Below are positions 26,639 through 36,475 of a stretch of 64,000 nucleotides of DNA, one piece after another. Both the position numbers and the translations under genes were made by a program. Position 1 is the first letter of the stretch. Each line of letters opens with the position of its first letter. The notes below the pieces were generated by a model. That model was given only the letters and a program-made list of their open reading frames with translations, was not told the DNA's origin and did not search any database. Source of the DNA: an uncultured Cellulophaga sp. (GTDB taxonomy: Bacteria > Bacteroidota > Bacteroidia > Flavobacteriales > Flavobacteriaceae); NCBI GenBank assembly GCA_947496695.1, contig CANMEI010000008.1:1-64000 (forward strand), written 5' to 3'.

Positions 26639-27473
26639 TTCCGAATTTTTTATTTAATTGTTTTTCTAATGAAACTCTACTCACTTTTTCTCTCTTTTCT
26701 TTATCATCAGAAGAAAATAACGAATCTAGATTTTTACCCATAAAATCGTCATAAAAATCAAATATTAAATCTTGTACTTTATCTTTTGCTTCTAAAGAAT
26801 AATTACCCGATATAACTACAGCAACATAATAAGAAACAAAACTTTGAAGATGTATATTATATAGTTCATACTCAATTAACTCTAAATTTTGATTTTTTTG
26901 ACCAAAAGCATCTTCAACAAAGCCTTTAATTGCTGTAAGCATACCCGAAATCATATCCTCATCAATAGTTTCTGTTTTAGAATAACTTGCTGCCAATATT
27001 CCTGATCCTCTTTCAATTAATAAAACTTGTTCAATAGAAGATACAGAAAGATTACTTAATATAACCTCTTCTTCTTTTACACCACTAAACCATGATTTAA
27101 ACTTATTGCTCCATTTTTTTGTTGATAATTGCTTACTTATATTGTCCGAGAGCATTTTAATTTCTTGAGCAATATATTTTTTAATCATTTTACCCAAGAT
27201 AGGGTATAGTGCATCAACAATTTCTTCTTTATTTTTTCGAATTTCTTCTTTTAATGTAGCCGTTATTGTGGGTCCTAGCTTTTTAGGAATTTCTTCAACA
27301 AAGTCATCCAATTGTTTAGATATAATTGGATTTACTTTTTCTGAAAGTTTTTCTCTTTCATCAATTGTATCTTCAATAATTTTAATCCGTTCTGCTATTT
27401 TTTTAGCAAATTCTCGGTCTTCTGTAAACAAAATGTCTCTTAAAAGCTCAACTTTGTCTCTTTCAACCATCAT
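26625..27473 (-). CDS. Coiled-coil plus longin/roadblock-like protein
   Basis: 282 residues. The N-terminal 130 are acidic coiled coil with the opening VELLRDILFTEDREFAKK. Residues 145-245 look like a longin/roadblock fold (VLLIERGSGILAASYS). Such domains bind and regulate small GTPases in Myxococcus MglA/B and eukaryotic systems. Its stop overlaps the GTPase start by 14 nt, consistent with a regulatory partner. This assignment is by pattern, not alignment. Confidence 0.65.
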   Translation of the reverse strand: MMVERDKVELLRDILFTEDREFAKKIAERIKIIEDTIDEREKLSEKVNPIISKQLDDFVEEIPKKLGPTITATLKEEIRKNKEEIVDALYPILGKMIKKYIAQEIKMLSDNISKQLSTKKWSNKFKSWFSGVKEEEVILSNLSVSSIEQVLLIERGSGILAASYSKTETIDEDMISGMLTAIKGFVEDAFGQKNQNLELIEYELYNIHLQSFVSYYVAVVISGNYSLEAKDKVQDLIFDFYDDFMGKNLDSLFSSDDKEKREKVSRVSLEKQLNKKFGNAII

Positions 27474-27488
27474 AAAAAACGTTTAAAA

Positions 27489-27848
27489 CTACTTTTTTGT
27501 TACTTTTTCACCAAGCTCAATTAATAAATTACCAAGCATATTCTTGTCAATTTTATCTTCGTCAACTTGATCAATCTTATCTTCTAATTTTTCTTCTAAA
27601 GCAGAGATTCTAATATTCACATCTGTAGAAACAGAATCTAATGCTGTATTCAACTCTTCTCTAACTTCTTCAATTAACTCTTGAAGAGCTTTTTTCTTTT
27701 CAAGAATATCATTTTTAAGTAATTCAAACTCAGAGTTATAAGCTTTAATATCTTCTCCAAAAATAATGTTTTTAATTAAATCAATTTTGGAGCCCATTTG
27801 CTCATCTTTGTTATTTATATCTATTACCGCTTTATTATTTGTTGACAT
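27489..27848 (-). CDS. Acidic coiled-coil protein
   Basis: The ATG at 27848 (MSTNNKAVIDINN) gives 119 residues, preferred over a longer start that adds a low-complexity tail. Nearly all of it is coiled coil. The opening IDLIKNIIFGEDIKAYNSEF resembles the start of the longin-like protein's coil (LLRDILFTEDREF), so the two may pair. It heads the four-gene operon by 15 nt. Confidence 0.75.
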   Translation of the reverse strand: MSTNNKAVIDINNKDEQMGSKIDLIKNIIFGEDIKAYNSEFELLKNDILEKKKALQELIEEVREELNTALDSVSTDVNIRISALEEKLEDKIDQVDEDKIDKNMLGNLLIELGEKVTKK

Positions 27849-28091
27849 ATAAAGAAAATTTGGTTGAATACTTTTATATAATACTATGTTCCCTGTTCCT
27901 AACTTAAAATAGTTTTTATAAAAAACCAAGTCTGTAAAATTACTGAATTGTTATTTAAACTACAAACATACACTCTAATAACAGATTTAAGTAAATAGGT
28001 TTCTTAAACTAAGAAAGTGAAGGGTAATACCAAAAAACAGATATTACTCTTCACTTTATTAATAGCGTTTCTTAAACTAAAAAGCTATATG

Positions 28092-29363
28092 TTACATTAC
28101 ATTTTTGATAGTATAGTCAAAATGAGTTTTACTAGCTTTATGATGGTCAGCCATAGCGTAATGTTCAAAAAGGGTTTTTGGACCATCTTGATTAATCATA
28201 TAAGCAAAAATACCATAATCTCCTCCATTATCTGTTGTAGGGTTATTTGGTATACGTGTTATTGTATGAATATGATTATAATCTTCAATTGTATTTGCAT
28301 TAGCCCCTGTTGAACCTTCTGTATTAAATTCAGCCCATAAATAAGGGTTATATATTCTATAATAAAATTCTGATGTAGCTGTAGGTGTAGTGCCTTCATC
28401 ATTAATCCAAACAAAATATGTATCATCTATATTCGCCATAATATCTGTCCACCAAACATCAGCAAAATTATCGGTCATATTATACACATATTCTTGCATT
28501 ACTAAAAGTAAGTTAGCTTGTGCAGTTTCAGACATATCAGAATACTTCAATCCTGTTGCAAAGCCAGAATAATCGTAAGTACCTATATAAGGGTCTGGAT
28601 CACCATTCATGTCTGCAGGACCAACTTCTAGTGAATGTGTCGTTGATGTTGTTGATGCCTCAGATAGTTCATCATCATCTAAACTATTATATAGTGTTAA
28701 TGCAAGGTCTCTTTCATCAGAAAAAATATCAAAATCTTCTCCATTATAAGTGTCTGCTGCAGGTTCACCTCCTAAAAATGCTGGTACAATTGATACGTTG
28801 TCTCCGTGAACTAAAAAATTAATTGCACAATGGTGCCCGTCTAATTGAAAACCCCATGAACCACTGGTTTCTGGGTCACCAAACATGTCAATTGAATAAT
28901 ATTCAGGATTCCAGGTATCACTACTTACGTCACTTAACCATCCTTCTGAAAGTTCTGTTATTTCGTATACTTTTTGATACCCTTGTGTGCTTAAAAACAA
29001 TTGTAAAATTTCTTTAAAATCAGTTAATTGTGCATCGGTTAATTCACCATAAGTAATACCATCTCTATTATCATCATTTGCAGGCGTATTATGCCATAAA
29101 TAGAATCTTTCATTATCTAAACAAGTAGACACATCTTCTAATAAGTCATCAGAAAGCGACGCTCTAAAACTAACTACAGCCGCTCTCATTGTTTCGATTT
29201 CAGTATCTGTTGATTGGTCGACTGTTCCGTCTGTTGTACATTCTGTTGTTGTTTCTTCATCATCGTCTACATCTGTAACATCTGACGTGTCATCAGAACC
29301 ACATGATATAAATAAAGTTAAAATGAAAAAAAACAAGAGAGAATTTAATTTTTGAATATTCAT
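28092..29363 (-). CDS. DUF3500 lipoprotein
   Basis: 423 residues with a lipobox FISC, an Asp-rich linker (22-45) and a DUF3500 body (about 50-423). The typical GHHCAINFLVHGDNVSIVP segment and FLGGEPA are present. Some members are linked to degradation of small molecules, but the reaction is not known. No operon partner: 105 bp before the LytTR regulator and 162 bp after the coiled-coil gene. A short direct repeat (GTTTCTTAAACTA at about 27999-28012 and 28066-28079) flanks a stem at 28014-28053 just past the stop. Confidence 0.8.
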   Translation of the reverse strand: MNIQKLNSLLFFFILTLFISCGSDDTSDVTDVDDDEETTTECTTDGTVDQSTDTEIETMRAAVVSFRASLSDDLLEDVSTCLDNERFYLWHNTPANDDNRDGITYGELTDAQLTDFKEILQLFLSTQGYQKVYEITELSEGWLSDVSSDTWNPEYYSIDMFGDPETSGSWGFQLDGHHCAINFLVHGDNVSIVPAFLGGEPAADTYNGEDFDIFSDERDLALTLYNSLDDDELSEASTTSTTHSLEVGPADMNGDPDPYIGTYDYSGFATGLKYSDMSETAQANLLLVMQEYVYNMTDNFADVWWTDIMANIDDTYFVWINDEGTTPTATSEFYYRIYNPYLWAEFNTEGSTGANANTIEDYNHIHTITRIPNNPTTDNGGDYGIFAYMINQDGPKTLFEHYAMADHHKASKTHFDYTIKNVM

Positions 29364-29468
29364 TTTTTTATATTTTTAGTATTATAATGTTGTACGGTAA
29401 AAATAATTTATAAGACTACGCTTATTAAAAAAATGAGATGAACACTTAAAAGTTTGCGATAAACACTA

Positions 29469-30152
29469 TTAAAATAACTTAGCTAAATGTTTTTTATAAC
29501 TATTCCCAATTGATAATTTTTCACTTTCAATTTGCAACTCAGCAGAACTAATTTTCTTTATACTTTTTATAGCAACAATATAGGATTTATGTATTCTAAC
29601 AAATTCTGTTTTAGGTAGTTTACCTAAAATACTTTTCATAGTAGCTCTAGCAACTATGGTATTTTCATCTTTAATATGAATTTTCACATAGTCTTTTAAG
29701 GCCTCTATGTATATAATTTTATTTATTGGTATTCTATTTAGCTTATAATCAGCTCTAATAGACAAATGTGTATTTTCTTCAACACTATCTGATTCTATTT
29801 TCTTTAAGTTTATTAACCTTAATACTGCTTCATTAAAGCGTTCTAATGAAAATGGCTTAACAAGATAATCTACCGCATCAACATTAAAACCGTCTACTGC
29901 ATATTTATCATAAGCCGTTGTAAAAACAACTTTTACATCACAAGTTAATGATCTAAAAAAATCTACACCATTACGCTTAGGCATTTCTATATCTAAAAAA
30001 ATAACATCTACTGGAAATTTATTTAAAAAAACTTTGGCTTTACTATGACTGGTAAATGTTTTTATTAGTGAAATATTATCTATTGATTCACAATAAACAT
30101 CAATCACTTCTAATGCTAGTGGTTCATCATCTATAGCTATCGCTGTAATCAT
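29469..30152 (-). CDS. LytTR response regulator
   Basis: 227 residues. Receiver domain with IAIDDEPLAL and phospho-acceptor Asp54 (FLDIEMP); a LytTR DNA-binding domain (about 125-227) with IEALKDYVKIHI, FVRIHKSYIVA and SIGNSYKK. It overlaps the kinase upstream by 4 nt, so they form a pair. Targets are unknown. Confidence 0.92.
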   Translation of the reverse strand: MITAIAIDDEPLALEVIDVYCESIDNISLIKTFTSHSKAKVFLNKFPVDVIFLDIEMPKRNGVDFFRSLTCDVKVVFTTAYDKYAVDGFNVDAVDYLVKPFSLERFNEAVLRLINLKKIESDSVEENTHLSIRADYKLNRIPINKIIYIEALKDYVKIHIKDENTIVARATMKSILGKLPKTEFVRIHKSYIVAIKSIKKISSAELQIESEKLSIGNSYKKHLAKLF

Positions 30153-31216
30153 TTCAATTGTATTTCAAGATTAACTTTATAATTTTTAAAATCGTTTTTA
30201 ATAGTTATATTATACTTATTTTGATAAAACAAATCCAATTGTTTTTTGGTGTTTTTTAAGCCTTGTTCTGTAGATAGGCTCTTTTTTTGAGTTTCGCTAT
30301 CAACTATAGTATTATCAACCTTTAATTGTAATGTATTATTCTCAACAACTAAACTCACTATAATTTCAGAACTATTTTCAACATCTGCTCCATATTTAAA
30401 AGCATTTTCAATAATACAAATTAAAACTAGTGGTGTTATTTTATAACTCTTAAAATCTCCTTTAAAATATGTAATTAATTTAGTTTTATCTGTTAACCTC
30501 AGTTGTTGTAAATCAATAAAATCTTTAATATAATTTACCTCTCTATCTAGGCTTATATAATTTTCAGCACTTTTTGCAACAACATAACGCATTAAATTAG
30601 ATAACTTCAAAATAGCCTCAGGGGCTTTATTGGATTTAGTCAATGCTAACGCATACAAACTATTTAATGTATTGAATAAAAAATGCGGATTAATTTGAGA
30701 TTTTAAATATGAAATTTCAGCTATAAGTTTATCATTCTTTATTTCATTTAATCGTTCATTAACACGTAAAAATAAGGATAGAAAAAAAATACCAAAATAT
30801 TGAAGAAAATGATTTTGACTTGAAATAAATAAACTTAATGGGTTAAAACCATCTTGATCATTGATAGAATTTGGAGGCCTTGAGAGTCTGTTTAAAGTGT
30901 TTGAAAATGAAGAATCACTTATAATAAGCTGTGGAAACTCTATGACTAATAAGTAACCTGCAATCAAAATAAAAAACAAAAAAACCCATCTTTTTTTAAA
31001 ATAAAACTGTGGAATAATATAATAATAGCTACAAAAAAAGAAAAAAGTTAGTAATATGTAGCTTATAAAATTTCTTTGAAATGGTCTTATAAAGAATAAT
31101 TCAAAACCGGCATTTACATCTGGTGAAGTTAAAATAGGAATTGATATTAAGCCTAAACCAATTAATACATTTATTAATAATTTTTGGTTCGGATAGCTTT
31201 CAAATCTATTTATCAT
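30149..31216 (-). CDS. LytS/YehU-family membrane histidine kinase
   Basis: 355 residues. Four membrane helices (15-130) and a His_kinase domain with SQINPHFLFNTLNSL (His about 178) plus a HATPase with IENAFKYG. It pairs with the overlapping LytTR regulator. No sensing domain is recognised beyond the membrane part. Confidence 0.9.
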   Translation of the reverse strand: MINRFESYPNQKLLINVLIGLGLISIPILTSPDVNAGFELFFIRPFQRNFISYILLTFFFFCSYYYIIPQFYFKKRWVFLFFILIAGYLLVIEFPQLIISDSSFSNTLNRLSRPPNSINDQDGFNPLSLFISSQNHFLQYFGIFFLSLFLRVNERLNEIKNDKLIAEISYLKSQINPHFLFNTLNSLYALALTKSNKAPEAILKLSNLMRYVVAKSAENYISLDREVNYIKDFIDLQQLRLTDKTKLITYFKGDFKSYKITPLVLICIIENAFKYGADVENSSEIIVSLVVENNTLQLKVDNTIVDSETQKKSLSTEQGLKNTKKQLDLFYQNKYNITIKNDFKNYKVNLEIQLK

Positions 31217-31280
31217 AACTATAAAATATCTTCAATAATAAACATAGTTTTTCAAATGCTTATTATTAAAGATATAGTTA
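31217..31280. repeat. Long imperfect hairpin between the kinase and the rubredoxin gene
   Basis: AACTAT and ATATCTT, AATAATAA pair with TTATTATT, AAGATAT and AGTT (about 20 base pairs with small bulges). No T-run follows on either strand clearly, so it may be a weak terminator for the minus-strand nitrate operon or an mRNA end structure. Confidence 0.35.
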
Positions 31281-31290
31281 TAATTTATTT

Positions 31291-32727
31291 TTAAGAAAAT
31301 TGCAGCTCTTTTTTCTCAAAATTTGATTTTGGCGCTTCACAAACTGGACATAAATAGTTGTCAGGCAAATCTTTAAAAGCTATGCCCTTACTTATATTTG
31401 ACTTTTCATCTCCAAATTCATCATCATACACAGTAAAACAAGATGAACATTGGTATACCTCTTTTATTAAAACATCTACATCATTTGTTTTTTCTTCACT
31501 TTTAATTTCTACACGACCTAATTGTTTAAAATACTTTTTACTAAGTTCCATTAACAAACCAGGTAATTCTATTTTATCTACATCATGTGCATAAGCCTCA
31601 TATGATTGAGTATTAGGATCAAAATTTTTAAAATGAAGTACATTATAGGTAGGTCTAATAGCAAAATCTTTCACCAACTTTGGTGGAGTATTCTTCTCTA
31701 TAATTACTGATGCAAAATGCGAACGCTTGCCTGCTTCATTACTTAAACCAAAGGTAAGGCCATATGTACTTATATCATTTTGATCAAAGCTTAACACTAA
31801 AAATTTCTTTAATTCAAGAGCTTCAGCATCATCTACAGGAAGATGCCAATTCATTTCTAACTGCGAATGACGAATGTTAATACCCCATTGCCCCAAGAAT
31901 TTTTCTAAATCTTGACGGCATTGTTTTTTAATCCCTTTTACTATAAATGATTTCCATGGTGTAATACATATTTTACCTATACTATTATCTAAACAAAAAC
32001 CACAAAACTCTTTTAAAAAACTTAAATCATACCTGTTATTTCGCCAATATAAACCTAACCAGAATTGATCTAACCCCATTCTGTTCACTCCTTCATAATA
32101 TGGAAAAGTAAGGTACGGAACCTCTAATTCATTTTCCATAGTCTTGTTATTAGTATTAAGGTTTTTATTAAGCACAAAAAATAATTCGTCTATATCTTGA
32201 ATATCATCATAAATATTTTCAATTGTTTTTGAAATACTATTAATATCCCAACTATAAACTAAAACAGGATAATATGCAGCCTTTTCCCAATGCGGTAATT
32301 TTACATTCAAATACCAATAATCTTCATTTTCTGAAGCTATAAAGTTTAAATTTCCACTAAAAATGGGCACTAAACGCTGTTTAGGATCTGTAATATTTAT
32401 TTTCAATTCAGGTAAATAATCAAAACCTTCTAAAATGTATAGATACGTTGACCCTTTTAACCAATAGGTCATATCAAAAATATCAGCACATACATATGAT
32501 GAAACTATATTTTGATATGATCTTTCTCCTATAATATCAGTATTAAATTTTGAAATACTCTCTAACTGTTCTTCTTTATTGTCTTTAAGAGGGAAAAGCA
32601 AATCTTGACGTGAACCAAAATAAACTTCAGTAAGCCCTGCTGTTTCCAACATTGTAATAATATCTTTCAACTCTCCTGGTGAAGTAACCCCACCTTTTAT
32701 GAGTATTCTATGTAAATCATCATTCAT
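31291..32727 (-). CDS. Rubredoxin fused to a degenerate sulfite/nitrite reductase-like module
   Basis: 478 residues. Residues 1-200 and 205-405 resemble the two ferredoxin-like halves of sirohaem nitrite/sulfite reductases (GGVTSPGELKDIITMLE; CITPWKSFIVKGIKK), but none of the cluster-binding Cys pairs of NirB is present. The C-terminal 55 residues are a rubredoxin, with CSSC and CPVC (about 430 and 465). It lies 11 nt after the fused nitrate reductase in the same operon. I expect it to pass electrons to that enzyme or its acceptor; the function is inference. Confidence 0.75.
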   Translation of the reverse strand: MNDDLHRILIKGGVTSPGELKDIITMLETAGLTEVYFGSRQDLLFPLKDNKEEQLESISKFNTDIIGERSYQNIVSSYVCADIFDMTYWLKGSTYLYILEGFDYLPELKINITDPKQRLVPIFSGNLNFIASENEDYWYLNVKLPHWEKAAYYPVLVYSWDINSISKTIENIYDDIQDIDELFFVLNKNLNTNNKTMENELEVPYLTFPYYEGVNRMGLDQFWLGLYWRNNRYDLSFLKEFCGFCLDNSIGKICITPWKSFIVKGIKKQCRQDLEKFLGQWGINIRHSQLEMNWHLPVDDAEALELKKFLVLSFDQNDISTYGLTFGLSNEAGKRSHFASVIIEKNTPPKLVKDFAIRPTYNVLHFKNFDPNTQSYEAYAHDVDKIELPGLLMELSKKYFKQLGRVEIKSEEKTNDVDVLIKEVYQCSSCFTVYDDEFGDEKSNISKGIAFKDLPDNYLCPVCEAPKSNFEKKELQFS

Positions 32728-32738
32728 AATAACACGAT

Positions 32739-35700
32739 TTATTTAGTAAGTTGTAATTGGTTGTGAAGTATTTCTTTTATCTCAGGCTTACAACTGCCAC
32801 AACCTAAGCCACCTCCTGTTTCAGAGCATAATTTTGTAAAATCTGTACAGCCTCCACGTATAGCATCAATAACATTACCTTCACCTACTTGACTGCATGA
32901 GCAAATTAATTTACCTTTCATTGGTGCCGTATTTGAGGCACCCCGTAATAATTCATTTCTTTTTTCTGAAAGTTCTATTTCTTCTTCAATCAGTCGCTTG
33001 AATTCTGCAAACTCATTTTTATCACCCATTAAAATTGCACCTTTAAGGGTATCATCTTTTACAATACATTTTTTATAAAAACGCTTACTTACATCCATTA
33101 AAATGATTTCTTCATAACTAGGATCACCCACTGGAGAGTTTACCATACCAATACTACAAAGATCAAGATTCTCAAATTTTAAAATATTCATTAAGACTGA
33201 ACCATTATAAATACTACTAAAATCTCCCAAAATATAATTTGCTGCAATATCAGCTTGTTGTTCTGCTGCTGATGTTATTCCAAAAAGTGAATTATTAAAC
33301 TCTGCTATTTCTCCTAATGCAAAAACTGAAGGGTTAGTAGTTTGTAAATATGAATTTACAACTACACCTCGCCTTGTTTTTAAATTAGTTTGTTTTGCTA
33401 TTTCAATATTCGGTCGTGTACCAATAGCATAAACAATCGCATTACACTTTATAGTTTTTCCGGTTTTTAGGTTCACTAATAAAGTATGGTTGCTTGTTTT
33501 CTCTTCAAAAACAGTACTCACTTCATTATCAAAATATAAGTTTATACCACGTTCCGAAACATCTTCAGCCAATAATCTACTAGCAACACTATCTAACTGA
33601 CGCTCCATTAACCTAGGTGCACGTTGAATAATACTTATGTTTACATGTATTTTTTTTAAAGCTGCCGCAAGTTCTAAACCTAAAAGTCCACCCCCAACAA
33701 TTACCACATGCTGCTCATCATTTGGCAATTCAGTTTCTTCTAGGTATTTTTTTAATTTATCAGCATCACCACGTTCACGCATTGTAAAACGACCTGGTAA
33801 ATTTATTTGTACATCACTAGGTACAAATGCACGGCTTCCAGTTGCCATTATTAATAAATCAAAAGAATGAGTTTCTCCGTTTGAATCAGTTACTATTTTA
33901 TTTGCATCATCAACCTTAGTAATTCCAATTCCTGAATGCAACTCAACATCTAACTTACTTAATTCCCCTTTTTTAAGTTTTTCTAATGCTTCCCATGAAA
34001 GTTCATCACTAACATACTCTGGTAAAAGCACTCGGTTATAAAAAGGATCTTTTTCTTTTGAAAAAACATGCAACTCATCTGCTCTGTTTTTTTCTCTATA
34101 AGATTGAATAAACCTATATGCTGCCGCACCAGCACCTATGATTATAATTTTCTGTTTTGGTTTTACATATTTTTCAACTTGTACGGCACAGTACTTAAAA
34201 TCTGGCTCTTTAGAAATTGGATCAACAATATCGTTTGTTAAATTGTTTGCTCTACCAAAATCATTATTCAGTACTTTACCCCAATGCATTGGTAAGAAAA
34301 CTACACGCTCTCTAATATCAAAATTAATGGTAACCTTAACTTGTACTTGCCCTCTTCTACTTTTGATAACAGCAATATCTCCTTCTCTTAAATTTCGTAA
34401 ATATGCATCAACCCTATTCATTTCTAAATACGGATCAGGAATATGTGTAAGCAACCGTTTTACTTTTCCTGTTTTTGTACGTGTATGCCACTGATCACGA
34501 ACCCTACCTGTATTTAAAACTAGTGGATAATCAACATTAGTTTCTTCTGATTTGTTATAGAGTGACATTGGCGCATTAAAATGTGCTTTTGTATCTGAAG
34601 TGTGAAATATTTTATCGTTAAATAAACGTGGTGTTCCAGGGTGTGTAGCATGTGGAACTGGCCATTGAAAACTACCTTCATTTTTTAATCTATCATATGA
34701 TAAACCTGAAATATCTATATTAGTACCCTTGGTAAGTAAACAGTGTTCATCATACACTTCACTTGCATTATTATAGTTGAAGCCTTCATAACCCATAGCT
34801 TGTGCAAAACGCCATAAAATTTCTACATCAGGCATTGCTTCTCCTGGTGCATCAATAACTTTTGGCAGGTAACTGATACGACGTTCTGAATTGGTCATTG
34901 TACCTTCCTTTTCTAACCAACCTGCTGCGGGTAATAATAAATCGGCAAATTTTGATGTTTCAGAATTATACGAAATCTCTTGAACTACTACAAAGCTTGC
35001 TTTTTTTAAAGCTCGTTCAACTTTATTAGCATTAGGCATGCTTACTGCTGGATTAGTGCAAATAATCCATATAGCTTTTAGTTTACCCTCATCAAGCGCA
35101 TCAAACATTTCTGTTGCGGTATATCCTGGTTTTTCTTGAATGGGTTTACCACCCCAAAATTCAGCAACTTCTTTTCTATGCTCAGGATTTTCAAGATCTT
35201 TATGTGCTGCTAATAAACTAGCCATACCGCCAACTTCTCTACCACCCATTGCATTGGGTTGTCCTGTTAATGAGAAAGGACCTGCACCTTGCTTACCTAT
35301 TTGGCCTGTAATTAATGATAAATTTAATAATGAAACATTTTTTGAAACCCCAATAACACTCTGGTTAAGCCCCATAGTCCACATACTAATAAAGCCTTTA
35401 GCATTACCAATATATTGTGCTGCTTTTTTTATTTCATCACTTGTAATTCCGCATTTTTCGGCCGATTGACGTACGCTTAATTGAAAAGCACTTTCTTTAC
35501 AGGCTTCAAAATTTACAGTATGTTTTTTTATAAAATTTTTATCTATCTTTTTCTTCTCAATTAATACTCTTGCAATAGCATTAAACAAAATAACATCAGT
35601 ACCTGGTATAATTTGTAAATGTAAATCTGCCGAAGCACAAGTTTGTGTTTTTCTAGGGTCTACTACTATAATTTTTACATTCGGATTTTCTTCTTTATGC

Positions 35701-36269
35701 TTTTCCAATCTTCTAAAAAGAATAGGGTGGCACCAAGCTGGGTTAGCTCCTGCAATTAAAAAACAATCTGCAAGTTCAATATCTGCATAAGAAATAGGTA
35801 CAGAATCTTCACCTACTGTTTTTTTATAACCAACTACTGCAGAACTCATACAAAGTCTAGAGTTAGTATCAATATTATTACTACCAATAAACCCTTTAAT
35901 AATTTTATTTGCTAAATAATACTCTTCTGTTAAGCACTGTCCTGATACATAAAACCCAACGCTATCTGGGCCATGTTTATCTATTATTGATTGAAAAACA
36001 GCTGCTGCTCTTTCAAAAGCAGTATCCCACGTAACACGTTGCATGGGGTGGTTTCTACTCCAACGCATTTCTGGGTACAAAATACGATCAGTAGTGTCTT
36101 GTGCTACGTAGTTTAAGTTTTTCCCTTTTGAGCAAAGCATCCCTGTATTTACAGGATAATCATTATCTCCTTCTACACTAATAGTCCCTTTTGTATCTTT
36201 TTCAACTACTATACCGCAACCAACGCCGCAATAGGAACAAATAGTTTTATGTTTTGTATTTTTTTGCAT
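32739..36269 (-). CDS. nasA: Assimilatory nitrate reductase, catalytic and FAD parts fused
   Basis: 1176 residues. Residues 1-690 are a molybdopterin enzyme of the NasA/NarB type: the iron-sulfur Cys11, 14, 18 and 46, the Mo-ligand region NSRLCMSS (about 143), GQPNAMGGREVGG and the molydopterin dinucleotide-binding domain. Residues about 700-1100 are an NAD(P)H-dependent flavoprotein (IIIGAGAAAYRF, VVIVGGGLLGLELAA). The C-terminus (1125-1170) is a BFD [2Fe-2S] domain with CSCS and CGSC. This is NasA fused to NasC-like electron entry, which in Klebsiella are separate proteins. It reduces nitrate to nitrite in the cytosol. Confidence 0.9.
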   Translation of the reverse strand: MQKNTKHKTICSYCGVGCGIVVEKDTKGTISVEGDNDYPVNTGMLCSKGKNLNYVAQDTTDRILYPEMRWSRNHPMQRVTWDTAFERAAAVFQSIIDKHGPDSVGFYVSGQCLTEEYYLANKIIKGFIGSNNIDTNSRLCMSSAVVGYKKTVGEDSVPISYADIELADCFLIAGANPAWCHPILFRRLEKHKEENPNVKIIVVDPRKTQTCASADLHLQIIPGTDVILFNAIARVLIEKKKIDKNFIKKHTVNFEACKESAFQLSVRQSAEKCGITSDEIKKAAQYIGNAKGFISMWTMGLNQSVIGVSKNVSLLNLSLITGQIGKQGAGPFSLTGQPNAMGGREVGGMASLLAAHKDLENPEHRKEVAEFWGGKPIQEKPGYTATEMFDALDEGKLKAIWIICTNPAVSMPNANKVERALKKASFVVVQEISYNSETSKFADLLLPAAGWLEKEGTMTNSERRISYLPKVIDAPGEAMPDVEILWRFAQAMGYEGFNYNNASEVYDEHCLLTKGTNIDISGLSYDRLKNEGSFQWPVPHATHPGTPRLFNDKIFHTSDTKAHFNAPMSLYNKSEETNVDYPLVLNTGRVRDQWHTRTKTGKVKRLLTHIPDPYLEMNRVDAYLRNLREGDIAVIKSRRGQVQVKVTINFDIRERVVFLPMHWGKVLNNDFGRANNLTNDIVDPISKEPDFKYCAVQVEKYVKPKQKIIIIGAGAAAYRFIQSYREKNRADELHVFSKEKDPFYNRVLLPEYVSDELSWEALEKLKKGELSKLDVELHSGIGITKVDDANKIVTDSNGETHSFDLLIMATGSRAFVPSDVQINLPGRFTMRERGDADKLKKYLEETELPNDEQHVVIVGGGLLGLELAAALKKIHVNISIIQRAPRLMERQLDSVASRLLAEDVSERGINLYFDNEVSTVFEEKTSNHTLLVNLKTGKTIKCNAIVYAIGTRPNIEIAKQTNLKTRRGVVVNSYLQTTNPSVFALGEIAEFNNSLFGITSAAEQQADIAANYILGDFSSIYNGSVLMNILKFENLDLCSIGMVNSPVGDPSYEEIILMDVSKRFYKKCIVKDDTLKGAILMGDKNEFAEFKRLIEEEIELSEKRNELLRGASNTAPMKGKLICSCSQVGEGNVIDAIRGGCTDFTKLCSETGGGLGCGSCKPEIKEILHNQLQLTK

Positions 36270-36317
36270 GATTAGTTATCTAAATGCTGTTACATCATAT
36301 TTAACCATCGAAAGATA

Positions 36318-36339
36318 CAAAATTACGTATAAATACGTA
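36318..36339 (-). promoter_or_regulatory. NarL-like 7-2-7 dyad and -7 box of the nitrate reductase operon
   Basis: TACGTAT-AA-ATACGTA (36324-36339) is a perfect 16-bp 7-2-7 inverted repeat. On the minus strand the last two bases overlap TAATTTTG (36318-36325), a -7 box. The start codon is at 36269, 48 bp on. The arrangement is the same as at narK and nirB. Confidence 0.65.
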
Positions 36340-36475
36340 GTGTTAAATTCACAATAGTTAACTATTAGTTTTAGTGTTTTGATAAATAATAGAGAATAAA
36401 AACATTGTTTTCTGTTTTCAGAACAGACTATTTTAGGTTAAATTGCCCGTAAGAAATGTCTTAATAAGATATAAA

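Noticed and set aside
28014-28080. Direct repeat plus stem near the DUF3500 gene as a mobile element
   Set aside because: Only a 13-base repeat and a weak stem; no transposase or target duplication.
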